DNA from: Epiperipatus broadwayi
Lineage: Eukaryota > Onychophora > Udeonychophora > Euonychophora > Peripatidae
Reading direction: 5' to 3'
DNA length: 64,000 nt
Assembly (NCBI GenBank): GCA_028023455.1
Contig: JAQFVV010012499.1
Location: forward strand, 434,001-498,000
Part shown: positions 25,472-37,400 of the stretch, in pieces
Numbering within the stretch: the first letter of the stretch is position 1
Layout: every line of letters begins with the position of its first letter
Notes under the pieces: generated by a model
Databases searched by the model: none
Told to the model about the DNA's origin: nothing
Seen by the model: only the letters and a program-made list of their open reading frames with translations
Made by a program: the position numbers and the translations under genes

Positions 25472-27340
25472 TGTAACGGAATAGCGTTACATGGTATTCA
25501 AACCCAGGCGTATGGGGGTATATTTAACTATAATCAATGGACGAAATAACTGACAGGGACAAAACTTTTATAAAAGCGGTCTTGCTTTAATAATAAGCGA
25601 AGAACAGCCGTTTCTAAAAGCCGATCGCAGCTATATAAGAGTACCTGTCAGATTTATTGAAAAAAAGAGTAAAAATTGTTGTTATTTTATTATTTTGTGT
25701 GTGTGTGCTAAGAATAAATCTATAATCCGTCGTTGTAGTTTTTTTTTTTATTTATTTTTGATTAATTAAAGAAGAATGATTGAATGCAAGTTTAACTTTT
25801 ATAAAATAATTTAAATTAATTAGCAATATGTTCTGAAATTCCAAGCAATCTCAGATTAATTTGTACAAACGTAATTAGTAAATGTAAAATTAGAAATTGA
25901 AACAATAGGCAGGATATGTGCTGGTACGCCGAGATAAAACAAGCCAAAATTAGAAACAGAGGTGTGAGAAAGTGTACACCGCTATTGTACGACTCAGATT
26001 TCTGTCCCCAGAGAAACAATACCTAAGAAAAACGGTTAAATTCCAAACTAATGTCAACAATCCCAGAAATCTCGGAGTTGAGCTGACACGCGATGGACTT
26101 ATCAAATAAAGGGACTCACAGGTGCATGGGATTGATTGGAGGAGAAAAATTCAAGGTGTGAGGGCGTGAAGGCAAAGATCAAAAAGGCCGAACAGCGTTT
26201 TCAGAGGACAGTTGTGCTCTTCTTTAGAGAAATTATTAAGAGACTTGATTTTTATTAGACGTTATGAATCTAACTGCCATGCGTTGCTGAATATAGAATT
26301 CGCGGCTTGACCGCCGGACCTCCGCATCCAGACCAGCTGATTGCCATCAAGATGCTCATACCACCGGAGAACCTCATATTAGGACCACGCTCGCTTGGAG
26401 ACACGACGCTCTTCCGATCTACCTCATTAAAGAATAAGCTTCGCTCAGGATCCCATTACAGTCGTTCTACATTTCACAGGTAGCTATCGTAAAATTTGTT
26501 ATATTCAATTGTGCACTTAAAGAAATAACTTTAATATCCAGAACTATTAGAAAGACATTAATCTAAAACAGTATAATTAATATTAATCATTTATGAACAG
26601 TTCGAGAATTTTTTACCTAATAAATTTGCCGACTGATCAACAGTCTGAAATAATATGTGCAAAGTAATTTGAAGTTTACCGTTAATTGTCTCGGCTTGCC
26701 GATCACATACCTGCGTTAATCATTATTAAACAGATTAAATAAATATTTATGTAGCTAATTTTTTTTGTTATTTAATTGCTTGGAATTTCAACATAAATTT
26801 ATATATATCGGAATGAATGCTTTAGCGTAAGTTTGTTTGTATGAAATGAATGCAGTTGATATTTTGGGGTGGATTTTATTGATTTTATTAATATTATATT
26901 TTGTGATTTTATTATTTTATGCTTATGTCGTGATGCTTTTTAGACTAAAGTAAGTTGGATTAATTTGTTCTGTGGGATGTAGGGCGGGCCTTTCTATGAT
27001 TATAATAACGGAGGTAGTGTGAAGGGTAATTGTGGCTGTGTTCGTTTCATGTTTCCGACTGGAGCGAGGCACGGGCATGTTTTGTGATATAATTGAGTGG
27101 GCTTATGCACATACATGGCGGACTCTTCTAAAAGTTCTCCTGGCGCCTATTACTGGGATTCGATTCGAATCTATGTATAAAATAAATAAAGCGTACGTGT
27201 ATAGGTGTTAGAAATTATCGTCACAGAACATCATGTAATCCCCGGACGGAAGAACACAGCGGGTGCCAACAAAAAAAAGGAATCGTCAAGCAAGGATTAG
27301 AGTAGGTAGTGAAATGTCACGGTCCCGTGGGTGGGTTACA
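25472..27340 (+). repeat. 5' LTR (1,869 bp)
   Basis: It matches 30822-32702 over nearly its whole length. It begins TGTAACG and ends GTTACA, giving the usual TG...CA ends, and its first 20 bp form a small palindrome (TGTAACG...CGTTACA). TATATAAG at 25632-25639 is a possible TATA box. AATAAA at 27181-27190 is a possible polyadenylation signal near the 3' end. It differs from the 3' LTR by scattered substitutions and small indels, by a 20-bp adapter block at 26401-26420, and around 26870-26930, where the 3' LTR has a local duplication. Confidence 0.93.
26401..26420 (+). other. Illumina adapter remnant (assembly artefact)
   Basis: These 20 bases read ACACGACGCTCTTCCGATCT, the 3' end of the standard Illumina read-1 sequencing primer. 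At the same place the 3' LTR (31746-31765) has 20 bases of ordinary, unrelated sequence. Both are preceded by GCTTGGAG and followed by ACCTCATTAA. The exact length-for-length replacement shows that untrimmed adapter sequence entered the consensus here. Confidence 0.93.
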
Positions 27341-27360
27341 TTTGGCGCGTCAACGTGCGG
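27341..27360 (+). promoter_or_regulatory. candidate tRNA primer-binding site
   Basis: TGGCGCGTCAAC at 27343-27354, two bases after the 5' LTR, begins with the TGG that pairs with the CCA end of a tRNA. The particular tRNA was not identified. Confidence 0.5.
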
Positions 27361-27880
27361 CGAAACTGTTGTTTCAAAGGGCAGAACCGACGTGAGTACA
27401 GCTGACGTTAATAACAACGAAAGCAAATCTAAAAAGAGGGCGCTCGAAATAACTGAACAAATTGTCGACTAAAGCAGGGGGAAAATTTTCGGAATTATCG
27501 TGAAAAAAAAAATATATATATAAAAGTTAAGTAAAGTATAACCATGAATATAACCGAGGGCTACCGTATATAAATGAAGGGAACAGTGGGACCTGGGATA
27601 ATCTGAGCGTGAGGAACCAAATTGAAGGAAGGACAGGAGCTGTGGGAATTTTGAAGGGCAATGAGCATCAAGGATAGGATAAAACAGTCAGGGGACCCGC
27701 GGAGTAGTAGGTGACGAGTCGTGATTATTATAGCCAAAGATAAACTAAATATTAAACAGAATGGAGGGAAAGTGGATTAAGCTGGAACATTTTACAGGAA
27801 AGGGCACACTACAATCCCAAGGAAGACAGTGAAAATCTATGAAAGGAGGTTATACTGGAATGGGAAGAGGAAAATAAGAA
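27355..27880 (+). other. gag-position remnant, unreadable
   Basis: This stretch lies where gag should be. Only short open frames remain; the one at 27263-27472 straddles the LTR end. No zinc-knuckle or capsid motif is visible. Gag is therefore deleted or decayed beyond recognition by eye. Confidence 0.5.
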
Positions 27881-28290
27881 AAAGGTGAATATAGTTATTC
27901 AGACAAATCACCCAGTTGTTACTTAGGGGATAGATTGGTTTAGGTCTGATTTTATGAGATCAAAGGAACATTGATTATGGGACACAAGCAAGAAGGTAGG
28001 GTCACTGGTTTGGGAAACCATGAAAAGAACCGGAAGGGCAGAGGAAACCAATGTATCATGATAAAAGGGAAATGAGAAAAGTGAAAAACAGGCAATAAGG
28101 AAGAAAATAAGGAATACTGGGGACTTACGAGATGTTTTCTCGGATAAACCGGGAGTAATCAAGGGGTACGAACACCGAATCCGGTTGAACACCAACAACC
28201 CATATCAAACCAGGGCGTACCCAATCCCATTCCAATACAGAAAGGAAATTGAAACTCAGCTGGAGCAGATGATAGAGTGGGGGGTTATCT
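27880..28290 (+). pseudogene. gypsy pol: protease tail and reverse transcriptase N-terminus (broken)
   Basis: A frame with several stops shows GIDWFRSDF near 27930, the block that closes the retroviral-type aspartic protease in gypsy elements. It then shows a reverse-transcriptase entry region with DVFSDKPG near 28130 and an EWGVIS block near 28275. The protease active site (DTG-type) was not found. A one-base shift at about 28285-28295 moves the frame into the next segment. It cannot be translated as one product. Confidence 0.65.
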
Positions 28291-28663
28291 CAAGTGTACC
28301 TCACCGTACTGTAACCCCATCTTAGCCGTAAGAAAGAGTGACGGATCGATACGATTGTGCCTCGATGCCAGACAACTGAGCAAGGTGACCATTCCAGATA
28401 CAAATGCCCCGCCCATCATGAGCGAACTGATGACGAGATTTCAGCACAAGCGAATCTTCTCCACCATGGATTTGACAAATAGCTACTGGCAAATGAGCCT
28501 CCATCCGGATGATCGTAAATACACCACATTCAAATATAACGGACGGGCGTACCAGTTTAACCGCGTGCCTTTCGGATTAAAGAATAGCGGTGCTGGCTTA
28601 GTGCAGTGCCTGGACCAAACCCTATCAGAGGAAGTTAAGAAATATCGTCGACGTACATCGTGA
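28277..28663 (+). pseudogene. gypsy pol: reverse transcriptase fingers and palm
   Basis: This 128-codon frame carries the central reverse-transcriptase motifs: SPYCNPILAVRKSDGSIRLC, the fingers region; FSTMDLTNSYWQ, motif A with a catalytic Asp; and VPFGLKNS, motif B. The listed start is a GTG and is not a real start, because the frame simply continues from upstream after a frameshift. It ends in a stop at 28661-28663, exactly where the catalytic Y-x-D-D box should be; the two aspartates (28662-28667) lie in another frame. Copying RNA into DNA would need both frames, so this copy is inactive. Confidence 0.85.
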
Positions 28664-29702
28664 CGATATTATTATAGCGTCTGAAAACATAGAGGAGCAT
28701 TGTCGGCATTTAGAAATGTTGCTCCATGAATGCGAACAGAAGGGCATAAAAATAAATATAAGAAAAAGCCATTTCGCGACCCAGGAAGTCAAGTTCTTGG
28801 GACATATCATAAGCCAGGAGGGAATACGGCCTAACCCTGAAAAGATCCAGGCCATCCAAGAATTCCCTGTTCCAAAGAAGAGAAAGGATATCAAAGCATT
28901 CCTCGGAATGTGCACCTTCTATAACAAATTCTATGAAAACTTCTCCCATGATATGGAACCCCTATTACAATTGTTAAGAAAGGAGGAAGCGTGGATATGG
29001 GATGAGAGACGGGAACGGAGTTTCCAGAAGGTGAAGGAAGGATTTTTAAAACAGACCATATTGGCGTACCCAGACTTCGACCAGATATTTTGGTTACAGA
29101 CGGATAGTAGCGACATTGGGCTAGGAGCCACATTGTACCAAAAGGGGCCGGATGGGGAACAAAGGGTGTTGGCGTTCATTAGCCGACTGCTCAAAGATCC
29201 CGAACGAAGATACACTGTCACCGAACGAGAGGCCCTCGCCATAGTGTGGGCTTTCAAAAAGTTCAGACAGTACCTGGTCGGATCCAAAGTGAAAGTAATT
29301 ACCGACCATCGGAGTCTTGAATTTCTGAACAAGAGTTTTTTGACGAATAATAGATTAGTGAGGTGGAGCTTAGCCCTGCAGGAGTTCCAATATGAAGTGG
29401 AATATTGTAAGGGGAAGGATAACGTGGTCGCGGACGCACTGAGCCGGTACCCTGTGGGACCACAGCCAAATGCCGAGGGTGAGGAGTTCGCATACATAGC
29501 CGCTACTACCAGGCGAAGCAGGGAGGGTGAGTTTGGAGCGGACAACATTCGGAAGAGCCAGAAAGAGGATGAAGAATGCCAACAGGTGATACGATACCTA
29601 CGTGAGAAGAGGCCAAAGGCAGGGCCCGCCCAGAAAGGGGAAGAGATGGGGGAAGCCCGCTATGGAAATATCGGGACCGGTGCATTATTCTGGAAGGAAT
29701 AG
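28662..29702 (+). pseudogene. gypsy pol: reverse transcriptase thumb and RNase H
   Basis: This frame starts at the DD of the catalytic box, and its first ATG is at 28716. It runs about 345 codons. The connection region is ATQEVKFLGHIISQEGI, then FLGMCTFYNKF. The RNase H domain shows LQTDSSDIGLGA (first catalytic Asp), TEREALAIVWA (catalytic Glu), ITDHRSLEFL (Asp) and DNVVADALSRYP (last Asp). All four catalytic acidic residues appear present. RNase H removes the RNA strand during reverse transcription. The frame stops at a TAG at 29700-29702, just before the integrase, where a one-base shift is needed to continue. Confidence 0.88.
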
Positions 29703-30313
29703 TCCAAAGGAAAACCGGGAACGGGAGACAAACCCGCATTGTAATACCGAAGGGAATGCGGGATCGAATGGTTGATGAGACCCATCAGGAACGTGGCCAT
29801 TACGGAACGAGCAAGACGGAGGGGTACCTCAGTAATTGGTTTTACTGGCCGGGGATGCACCACGACATTGCCCGAAGACTACGGAAGTGTGAGGTTTGTG
29901 CGAGGACAAAACCGTTAAATCAGTCGAATGAAGGACCTCAGATACCGATCATCGCCCGGGAACCAAACCACACCCTGGCTATCGATTACTATGGGCCATT
30001 GCCAATGTTTGGGGGGAAGAGGTATTTGCTTGTCACATATGATCTTTGCTCCAAAATCGTCGCCGCGTACCCCATGGCCCGGGCTAATGCGAACCAGACC
30101 ATCAAACTGTTGGAAACCAAACAGTTTCCCATCATCGGGAAACCTAAGTGCCTCTTATCGGATCATGGCACACTGTTTGTATCAAGGATATGGAGGCGAT
30201 GGGTGAACCAACTGGGGATCAAACATCATATGACGTCAATCCGGAACCCGCAGAGCAACCCATGCGAGCGGGTGATGCGGGAGTTGGGGCGGCTATTCCG
30301 CGTATACACTGCC
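29699..30313 (+). pseudogene. gypsy pol: integrase zinc-binding and catalytic core
   Basis: The frame, with an internal ATG at 29756, holds the integrase HHCC zinc region (HQERGHYG, then CEVCARTK) and the DDE catalytic core. The first Asp is in LAIDYYGPLP, the second in LLSDHGTLF (many relatives have DNG), and the Glu in NPQSNPCERVMRE. All three catalytic residues are present. Integrase inserts the cDNA copy into host DNA. The frame runs into a 28-base N gap at 30314. The integrase looks better kept than the reverse transcriptase. Confidence 0.87.
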
Positions 30314-30341
30314 NNNNNNNNNNNNNNNNNNNNNNNNNNNN
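30314..30341. other. 28-base assembly gap (N)
   Basis: Twenty-eight Ns lie within the integrase region. The reading frame differs on the two sides, so the true length of the missing piece is unknown. Confidence 0.98.
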
Positions 30342-30756
30342 GGAGATTCCCCGGATTATTGCCATGATCAATACCTCGAAAAATGAGTCCACTGGACTTG
30401 AACCAAGTCGACTCCATTATGGACGACCTATACCTTACCCGTACGATGATAGACCGTTGATCCGGACAGGAAGAGTTGACCGAAAACAGGACAAACAGAT
30501 GGCTTTACGGAGATTGGAACATATGGGGGAGAAACGAAGGCAAACCAAGAGGCCGACCCAAAATACGTTCACCGTGGGAGACAAAGTGATGGTAAAATCC
30601 AATCCGGTCAGTCGACCGGAACAGAACGTGTTCAAGAAATTTCTTGACATCTATGAGGGCCCATATGAGATCGTCAAGGTGTATGGAAATAACGCCTTTG
30701 TACTAGCACAAGGGAAGGGAACATTCAATGCCAGGGCACTGAAGAGGGCCGAATAA
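30342..30756 (+). pseudogene. gypsy pol: integrase C-terminus
   Basis: After the gap the frame continues with INTSKNESTGLEPSRLHYG, the usual region after the DDE core. It then shows VGDKVMVKSNPV and a GPYEIVKVYGNNAFVL block, the GPY/F-type C-terminal domain typical of gypsy integrases. It ends ALKRAE at a TAA (30754-30756). About 65 bp later comes the purine tract and the 3' LTR, so there is no room for an env-like gene. The frame differs from the upstream integrase piece, which may be caused by the gap rather than by a real mutation. Confidence 0.85.
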
Positions 30757-30808
30757 CTTCGCTCCTTCTCAGAGCTAAAACCCGCAACATCGGATTTTAC
30801 TCTACACC

Positions 30809-30821
30809 GGGCGGGGAGATA
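30809..30821 (+). promoter_or_regulatory. polypurine tract
   Basis: GGGCGGGGAGATA lies directly before the 3' LTR, the position of the plus-strand priming tract in LTR elements. Confidence 0.7.
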
Positions 30822-32702
30822 TGTAACGGAATAGCGTTACATGGTATTCAAACCCAGGCGTATGGGGGTATATTTAACTATAATCAATGGACGAAATAAC
30901 TGACAGGGACAAAACTTTTATAAAAGTGGTCTTGCTTTAATAATAAGCGAAGAACAGCCATTTCTAAAAGCCGATCGCAGCTATATAAGAGGACCTGTCA
31001 GATTTATTGAAAAAAAGAGTAAAAATTGTTGTTATTTTATTATTTTGTGTGTGTGTCTAAGAATAAATCTATAATCCGTCGTTGTAGTTTTTTTTTATTC
31101 ATTTTTGATTAATTAAAGAAGAATGATTGAAGCAAGTTTAACTTTTATCAAATAATTTAAATTAATTAGCAATATGTTCTGAAATTCCAAGCAATCTCAG
31201 ATTAATTTGTACAAACGTAATTAGTAAATGTAAAATGAGAAATTGAAACAATAGGCAGGATATGTGCTGGTACGCCGAGATAAAACAAGCCAAAATTAGA
31301 AACAGAGGTGTGAGAAAGTGTACACCGCTATTGTACAACTCAGATTTCTGTCCCCAGAGAAACAATACCTAAGAAAAACGGTTAAATTCCAAACTAATGT
31401 CAACAATCCCAGAAATCTCGGAGTTGAGCTGACACGCGATGGACTTATCAAATAAAGGGACTCACAGGTGCATGGGATTGATTGGAGGAGAAAAATTCAA
31501 GGTGTGAGGGCGTGAAGGCAAAGATCAAAAAGGCCGAACAGCGTTTTCAGAGGACAGTTGTGCTTTCTTTAGAAAAATTATTAAGAGACTTGATTTTTAT
31601 TAGACATTATGAATCTAACTGCCATGCGTTGCTGAATATAGAATTCGCGGCTTGACCGCTGGACCTCCGCATCCAGTCCAGCTGATTGCCATCAAGATGC
31701 TCATACCACCGGAGAACCTCATGTTAGGACCACGCTCGCTTGGAGACCGCGCAAATCGCCGGAATACCTCATTAAAGAATAATCTTCGCTCAGGATCCCA
31801 TTACAGTCGTTCTACATTTCACAGGTAGCTATCGTAAAATTTGTTATATTCAATTGTGCCCTTAAAGAAATAACTTTAATATCCAGAACTATTAGAAAGA
31901 CATTAATCTAAAACAGTATAATTAATATTAATCATTTATGAACAGTTCGAGAATTTTTTACCTAATAAATTTGCCGACTGATCAACAGTCTGAAATAATA
32001 TGTGCAAAGTAATTTGAAGTTTACCGTTAATTGTCTCGGCTTGCCGATCACATACCTGTGTTAATCATTATTAAACAGATTAAATAAATATTTATGTAGC
32101 TAATTTTTTTTGTTATTTAATTGCTTGGAGTTTCAACATAAATTTATATATATCGGAATGAATGCTTTAGCGTAAGTTTGTTTGTATGGAAATGAATGCA
32201 GTTGATATTTTGGGGGAGGGATTTTATTGATTTTATGCTGAATGCAGTTGATATTTTGGGGGTGGGATTTTATTGATTTTATGCTTATGTCGTGATGCTT
32301 TTTAGACTAAAGTTAAATTGGATTAATTTGTTCTGTGGGATGTAGGGCGGGCCCTTCTATGATTATAATAACGGAGGTAGTGTGAAGGGTAATTGTGGCT
32401 GTGTTCGTTTCATGTTTCCGACTGGAGCGAGGCACGGGCATGTTTTGTGATATAATTGAGTGGGCTTATGCACATACGTGGCGGACTCTTCTAAAAGTTC
32501 TCCTGGCGCCTATTACTGGGATTCGATTCGAATCGATGTATAAAATAAATAAAGCATACGTGTATGGGTGTTAGAAATTATCGTCGCAGAACATCATGTA
32601 ATCCCCGGACGGAAGAACACAGCAGGTGCCAACAAAAAAAAGGAATCATCAAGCAAGGATTAGAGTAGGTAGTGAAATGTCACGGTCCCGTGGCGGGTTA
32701 CA
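30822..32702 (+). repeat. 3' LTR (1,881 bp)
   Basis: This is a near-identical direct copy of 25472-27340, with TATATAAG at 30982-30989. It contains a short local duplication around 32212-32282 (GAATGCAGTTGATATTTTGG occurs twice) that the 5' LTR lacks. It ends TTACA at 32702 and runs straight into (AT)n. Confidence 0.93.
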
Positions 32703-32727
32703 ATATATATATATATATATATATATA
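32703..32727. repeat. (AT)n microsatellite at element junction
   Basis: The tract follows the 3' LTR directly. A matching AT run precedes the 5' LTR at 25457-25470, so the element inserted into this repeat. Confidence 0.95.
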
Positions 32728-34029
32728 CATGTTTTGCTTATACATAAGGGCTCAGGTGAGATAATATTTTTTATATATTGTGCTAGGTTTAATAAACCCT
32801 AAATTAATAGAATTGTGGAGTAAATGTTGAACTTTGCAGGCTAGGATAAGATTTATATTAATGAGAAATGTCAAGTAGTTGATACCTTATATTTATATTT
32901 AAAAAAAACTCATGTAGTTGAAGTGCCTTCATAAATAAGAAGCCCAAGTAATTGATGTTTCTCATAAAAAAACGTGGTTCAGAATAAAGTAAATAAATCC
33001 TTATAGCATAGTGGGAAGAAGCTCTTGATATCATCTTCTGTAGCATTTTGTTTGCTGATCCAACTTTAAAAACATACATCTATAACTTAAATTATTAATT
33101 TAACAAGATATCTACAATTTATTTATTTATTTATTTGTCTATTGATTTAATTTCATAACAGTTTTATACAGTTCCTATGTAAAATATATTGTCAATAAAT
33201 ATTGTATTTGATTTATATTAAAAAAAAATAGAAAATTTAATAAACAAAACAGTTTTATATTTTCCATATTATATATTTGTGCTATTATAAAAATATAAAA
33301 TCACAATTTTGAAATAAAGCTTATATCATTTGTTTTAAATAAAAGAATGACTTTGAGTTTTTATTTGAAATTTATTAATAATTTTTCTTTTCTCTTTTTT
33401 TAGTATCTTAGTTATTATTATTTTTTCCACAAGCCATCAAAACTTGTGAATATATGTTTTGGATTCAATAAAATTCCTCTTGTTCTAATTAATATTTAGT
33501 AACTAGTCAAATTGTTAGTTAAGTTAGCCATGAGAAGTAATCAGTAACAGGTTTTAGTCAATGCTCTGTAGTATTTAAGTTTATTGTATATAGCTAGCTA
33601 CAGTCACATTATAAGTAATGATTAGAGTACATTCAGCTATGAGTAATATATTTTATAGTATAGGTCATTTATTATTTGTAAATTTATGAATTAGTAATTT
33701 GTTCAAATCAAGTTAGACATTATAACTTGATTTATTGTAACTCATACTCAATGGCTGGAATTAGCATATTATATTATATTCATTTTTAAGGCAATTTCTT
33801 TTCTTTTGACATGTATATGGCATGCTACTATATGTTCTATTACAATTGGTATGCAATCGTGACGGTTTGGTTAACTGATGATTATTGATGAAGAGTCATT
33901 CCATTACAATTACCTCCCAATGAGTGGGGCCATTTCAATTGGTGACAGTTTTCCATTACAATTGTTGTCCAACATTTTGGGCATTCTTTTCTCAGTATAT
34001 GTGTATGATATGCCATATCATTTTCTATT

Positions 34030-34081
<52 letters not shown>

Positions 34082-34351
34082 GTTTTATATACTTTCACTC
34101 TTTAATTGATTGATATTAGTTGAAAATGATGATGATATATATAAAAATATTGATTAATTAAATATATGAGCAGCTAATATCACTAGAGTTATAAAATGTT
34201 TTTTGCAGCACTTCTACAATGTTTTTAACAGTTCATTACATATCCCATTGTCAAAAGTGATCCAGCTAAAATGTCAATACCCTTATGTACAGGTGCAGTT
34301 ATATCTGTTACTTATGAAAATCATCACTTTAATATATATATATATCAAAGT
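32728..34351. other. AT-rich intergenic DNA, nothing recognised
   Basis: No supported gene. Open frames at 33878-34105 and 33924-34109 overlap a long (AT)n tract at 34032-34078 and are artefacts. Confidence 0.55.
34032..34078. repeat. (AT)n microsatellite, about 47 bp
   Basis: Perfect alternating AT. Confidence 0.97.
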
Positions 34352-34487
34352 TTAATTATTAAAATTGAACAAGAATTATTGTACCAAGTACACTTTCAAT
34401 GTTGTCGCATCATAACCATGAATATAATGTGAAAACATTGAAAGTACACTTGGTACAATAAATCTTGCTAAATTTTAATAACTCTGA
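34352..34487. repeat. small foldback (MITE-like) element
   Basis: Two arms of about 52 bp are inverted copies, separated by about 25 bp. The best-kept parts are TTGTACCAAGTACACTTTCA (34379-34398) and its complement around 34440-34459. The arms carry several differences. No clear target-site duplication was seen. This resembles a MITE reduced to its terminal repeats. Confidence 0.75.
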
Positions 34488-37400
34488 TTTAGTATTTTTT
34501 TGTTAATAATTATAATGAAAGAGTATAAAATTATATACATGTATAAACAGGTCCCTTGAAGTTGTTTATTTAATCAGGTTTAAATACCTTGTATAATAAT
34601 TTTTAATATAAATGTTAATAATTTAACATTTACTTTAATATTACAGGAATGGATTAGCCCTTCAAGCAGAGAGGAGAATACCATTGATAGCATAACCATC
34701 AATGATACCCATGACCATATCAAACCATAAAAGTATAACATGATCACATTTTCTGAGCATGGAGCACCTCAATTGCTGAAATCAAATCACAGACATCCAA
34801 AGCATTTATTTGTTTTTGAAGATCAAACATAAGTGCCATTCAACAGGCACACAATCCAGTGCTTGACATATCCCAGGCTACCTCATACTCTTAAATCAGG
34901 ATTCAGCACATTCATTTAACATATAAAAAATAACAATACCCTTAAATTATTGGTGACCCAATGGTAAGAGAGAAAGAGAATAGAACAAACAATACTTAAG
35001 CAAATATTAATATTTATTCATGCCCAGACATATCTAACATAATATAAAATAACATTATAATGTGAAAATTTACATATAAAAATATAAGTGATTAATCAGG
35101 CAAATTTTTATCATCGTCCTTTGTTAAAGTTCATTTCATTTAAAAATAAAGTGTCTTTAAACATTTATTATGAAAATATATATTATCTAGGTTTTTGTGA
35201 TATTGTGATAATGCAGTTCATTTTGTTTTCATTCACGTTACATTCTAACTGATTAGCTTTTGGGTATTCATTGATGTTTCCATGACTCATTTTTCATTCT
35301 TTGACTTAACAATGGGAGAGAGAGAGCTTGAAGCAGTATCTATTTCACAATTTTGATATTAGTTTTCAGTGAGGGTTTCAGGCATGGATAGTTGATTTGC
35401 AGAAAACTTTTGGGGCCTGAAGCCCAGTTGAATCCTTCTAAAATGATCAAGCAATGCATTTTTCTAGATCTGCTGCTTCTGCAATGATATTCTCTAAACT
35501 GTAATGAATAGATATTTCTGTCATTAGATATCTGGATCTCTAGAGCAATGAATAAAGTAACAGAACAAAATGAAGCCTGGGCTGATTCACAGACTTGAAA
35601 GCAAAATAATTCAATCACAAAATGAAGGCCAGAAAAAATAACATTAGTCAGTTGTGACTTTATATACCCTTTTCTCTCTCATTGTTTTAGTTTCTTATCA
35701 TTATCTTGAATGTTTTTTTAAATTAATTTTTACATTGTGTTTTATCTAATTGGTTTTTACATTTGCTTTTACCTAATCTTTTTTTAAATTAATCTATTAT
35801 CATTTTTATGAGACAGTTTACATGTTTTTCTTTTAATTAATTCAATCAATAATCTTACTAACATTCCAAATTAATTAATTAATCTTTTTATTTTCAATTT
35901 CTATAAAGATTTATTTACATGTGTATTTCTCTATCTTATTTTTACTTTATAAAACAAAGGGTTTTTTTTAAAAAGGAGAGAGTTTTTAATCTTTTCCTAA
36001 CAATTCTCTTTTAAATAAAAATATAACACAATCTTTTTTTTATTTTACAAAGTTGTATTTTAAAATCTACTTAAATAGTGTTTGTTTTTTTTAAATTATG
36101 AAACATGTAATGCAAGATATATGTAGTTTTATACATATATCTTTTGCTAGCATTACATCACACACACACACCAGTTTAAGAGGTAAAATGTGTTGATTTG
36201 ACCCACTTTAGTTCTGGAATTTTAAATTTTTTTTTTAAATTTTCATTTTTATTTATCTATTTACTTTTCTCTAAGTTTGAAATTGTAGATATTCCTTTTA
36301 TCTGCAGATCTGTCCAATCATTTTGACTTGATTATGATTTTTTCAGGCAGTTAACTTTTTCTTTAATCAATTTTAGTGAATGAGCATTATAAGTTTATTT
36401 TTTTCTGCCCCTTGTTGTGCTATTTGCTGGAACTTTTTATATACATGTTTTTGGGTTGTTCACAGGATTAATTCTTATCTTAATGCTATCATCTATTATA
36501 AATGTATCATTTATCTTACCTTGTTTCCTTTGTCTTCATTCTCATTTTTCTTAGCTTAATCCCATTTGCACAGCATCAGTGTTCCTATCTACAGGGCATG
36601 TTTCCAATGACAGTTTATTCTTAAATTGATGGGCACATTTTTTCCAAAATGAAGCCATACAGATTCAAACCCCATGGACTCATTTTTTGACAAATTTATC
36701 ATATAATCCATGGAATTTTCTTAACCCACACTCTGTGATTACCTTCCTAGTAATTCAATTGATTTCTGATTCCTTTTTAATTAATAACTGTTTTTCACTT
36801 TATTGAACTAATTTTAAATGTAACTGCCAATTAACTCTTGGGTTAGAATTAAATACAATGAAATATATTGGAAAGTTAACCTAAATATAATGACAATACT
36901 AAACAACATAGAATAATAGATATAAAAGCATTTATACTGATAGATTATTAAAAACTTTAGCAGTATTTGAAGTTATTCTTTTAAATTAGATGTTTTGACA
37001 AAGCTTTTTTTTACCCAGTGGTTTTCATTTTTTAATATAACCTTCATGTTTGACAAATTTGAATTTATTTATTTATTATATTTTTTGCTTAATTTTTAAT
37101 ACTTTTTGATTATAATCAATAATAAATCTTTTCAAAACAATTTTAATGCTTAAAAATTGATTTATTTTGATAGTAAATATGTTTTTATAATGTTTTATTT
37201 AATAACAAATAAAATTTACAGCATTAAAAAGATATTATGAATCAAATGGGAATTTGATAAGCCAAAAAAAAAGTAAAACATGTACTTTTCATTCATATTA
37301 ATATAACCTTCCTCACAATAGCTAAAAAAAGCATCATAATCATATGTGGTGTACAGATATTCATATTATGAACACAGATTACTCTGGACATTAAACTGAG

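Larger units (their letters stand above)
25472..32702 (+). mobile_element. Ty3/gypsy LTR retrotransposon, defective
   Basis: The element runs from TGTAACGG at 25472 to GGTTACA ending at 32702, with two long direct LTRs and a 3,481-bp internal region. A candidate primer-binding site follows the 5' LTR and a purine-rich tract precedes the 3' LTR. Protease tail, reverse transcriptase, RNase H and integrase follow in that order, which is the Ty3/gypsy order. The internal region is short for the family; gag and most of protease are missing or unreadable. Pol is split by frameshifts and an assembly gap. The element is clearly GC-richer than the surrounding DNA. It sits in an (AT)n tract, so a target-site duplication cannot be read. 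It is a fairly young but non-autonomous insertion. Confidence 0.93.

Noticed and set aside
25816-26019. Minus-strand open frame, repeated at 31162-31365
   Set aside because: Both lie at the same place in the two LTRs; the frame is duplicated because the LTR is, not because it is a gene.
28891-29582. Several minus-strand open frames (up to 205 codons) opposite pol
   Set aside because: They are shadows of the plus-strand reverse transcriptase and RNase H coding sequence.
33880-33896. CTGATGA near 33875 (and near 4865 and 11210 on the minus strand) as further hammerheads
   Set aside because: No GAAA block or complementary stem I strands nearby.
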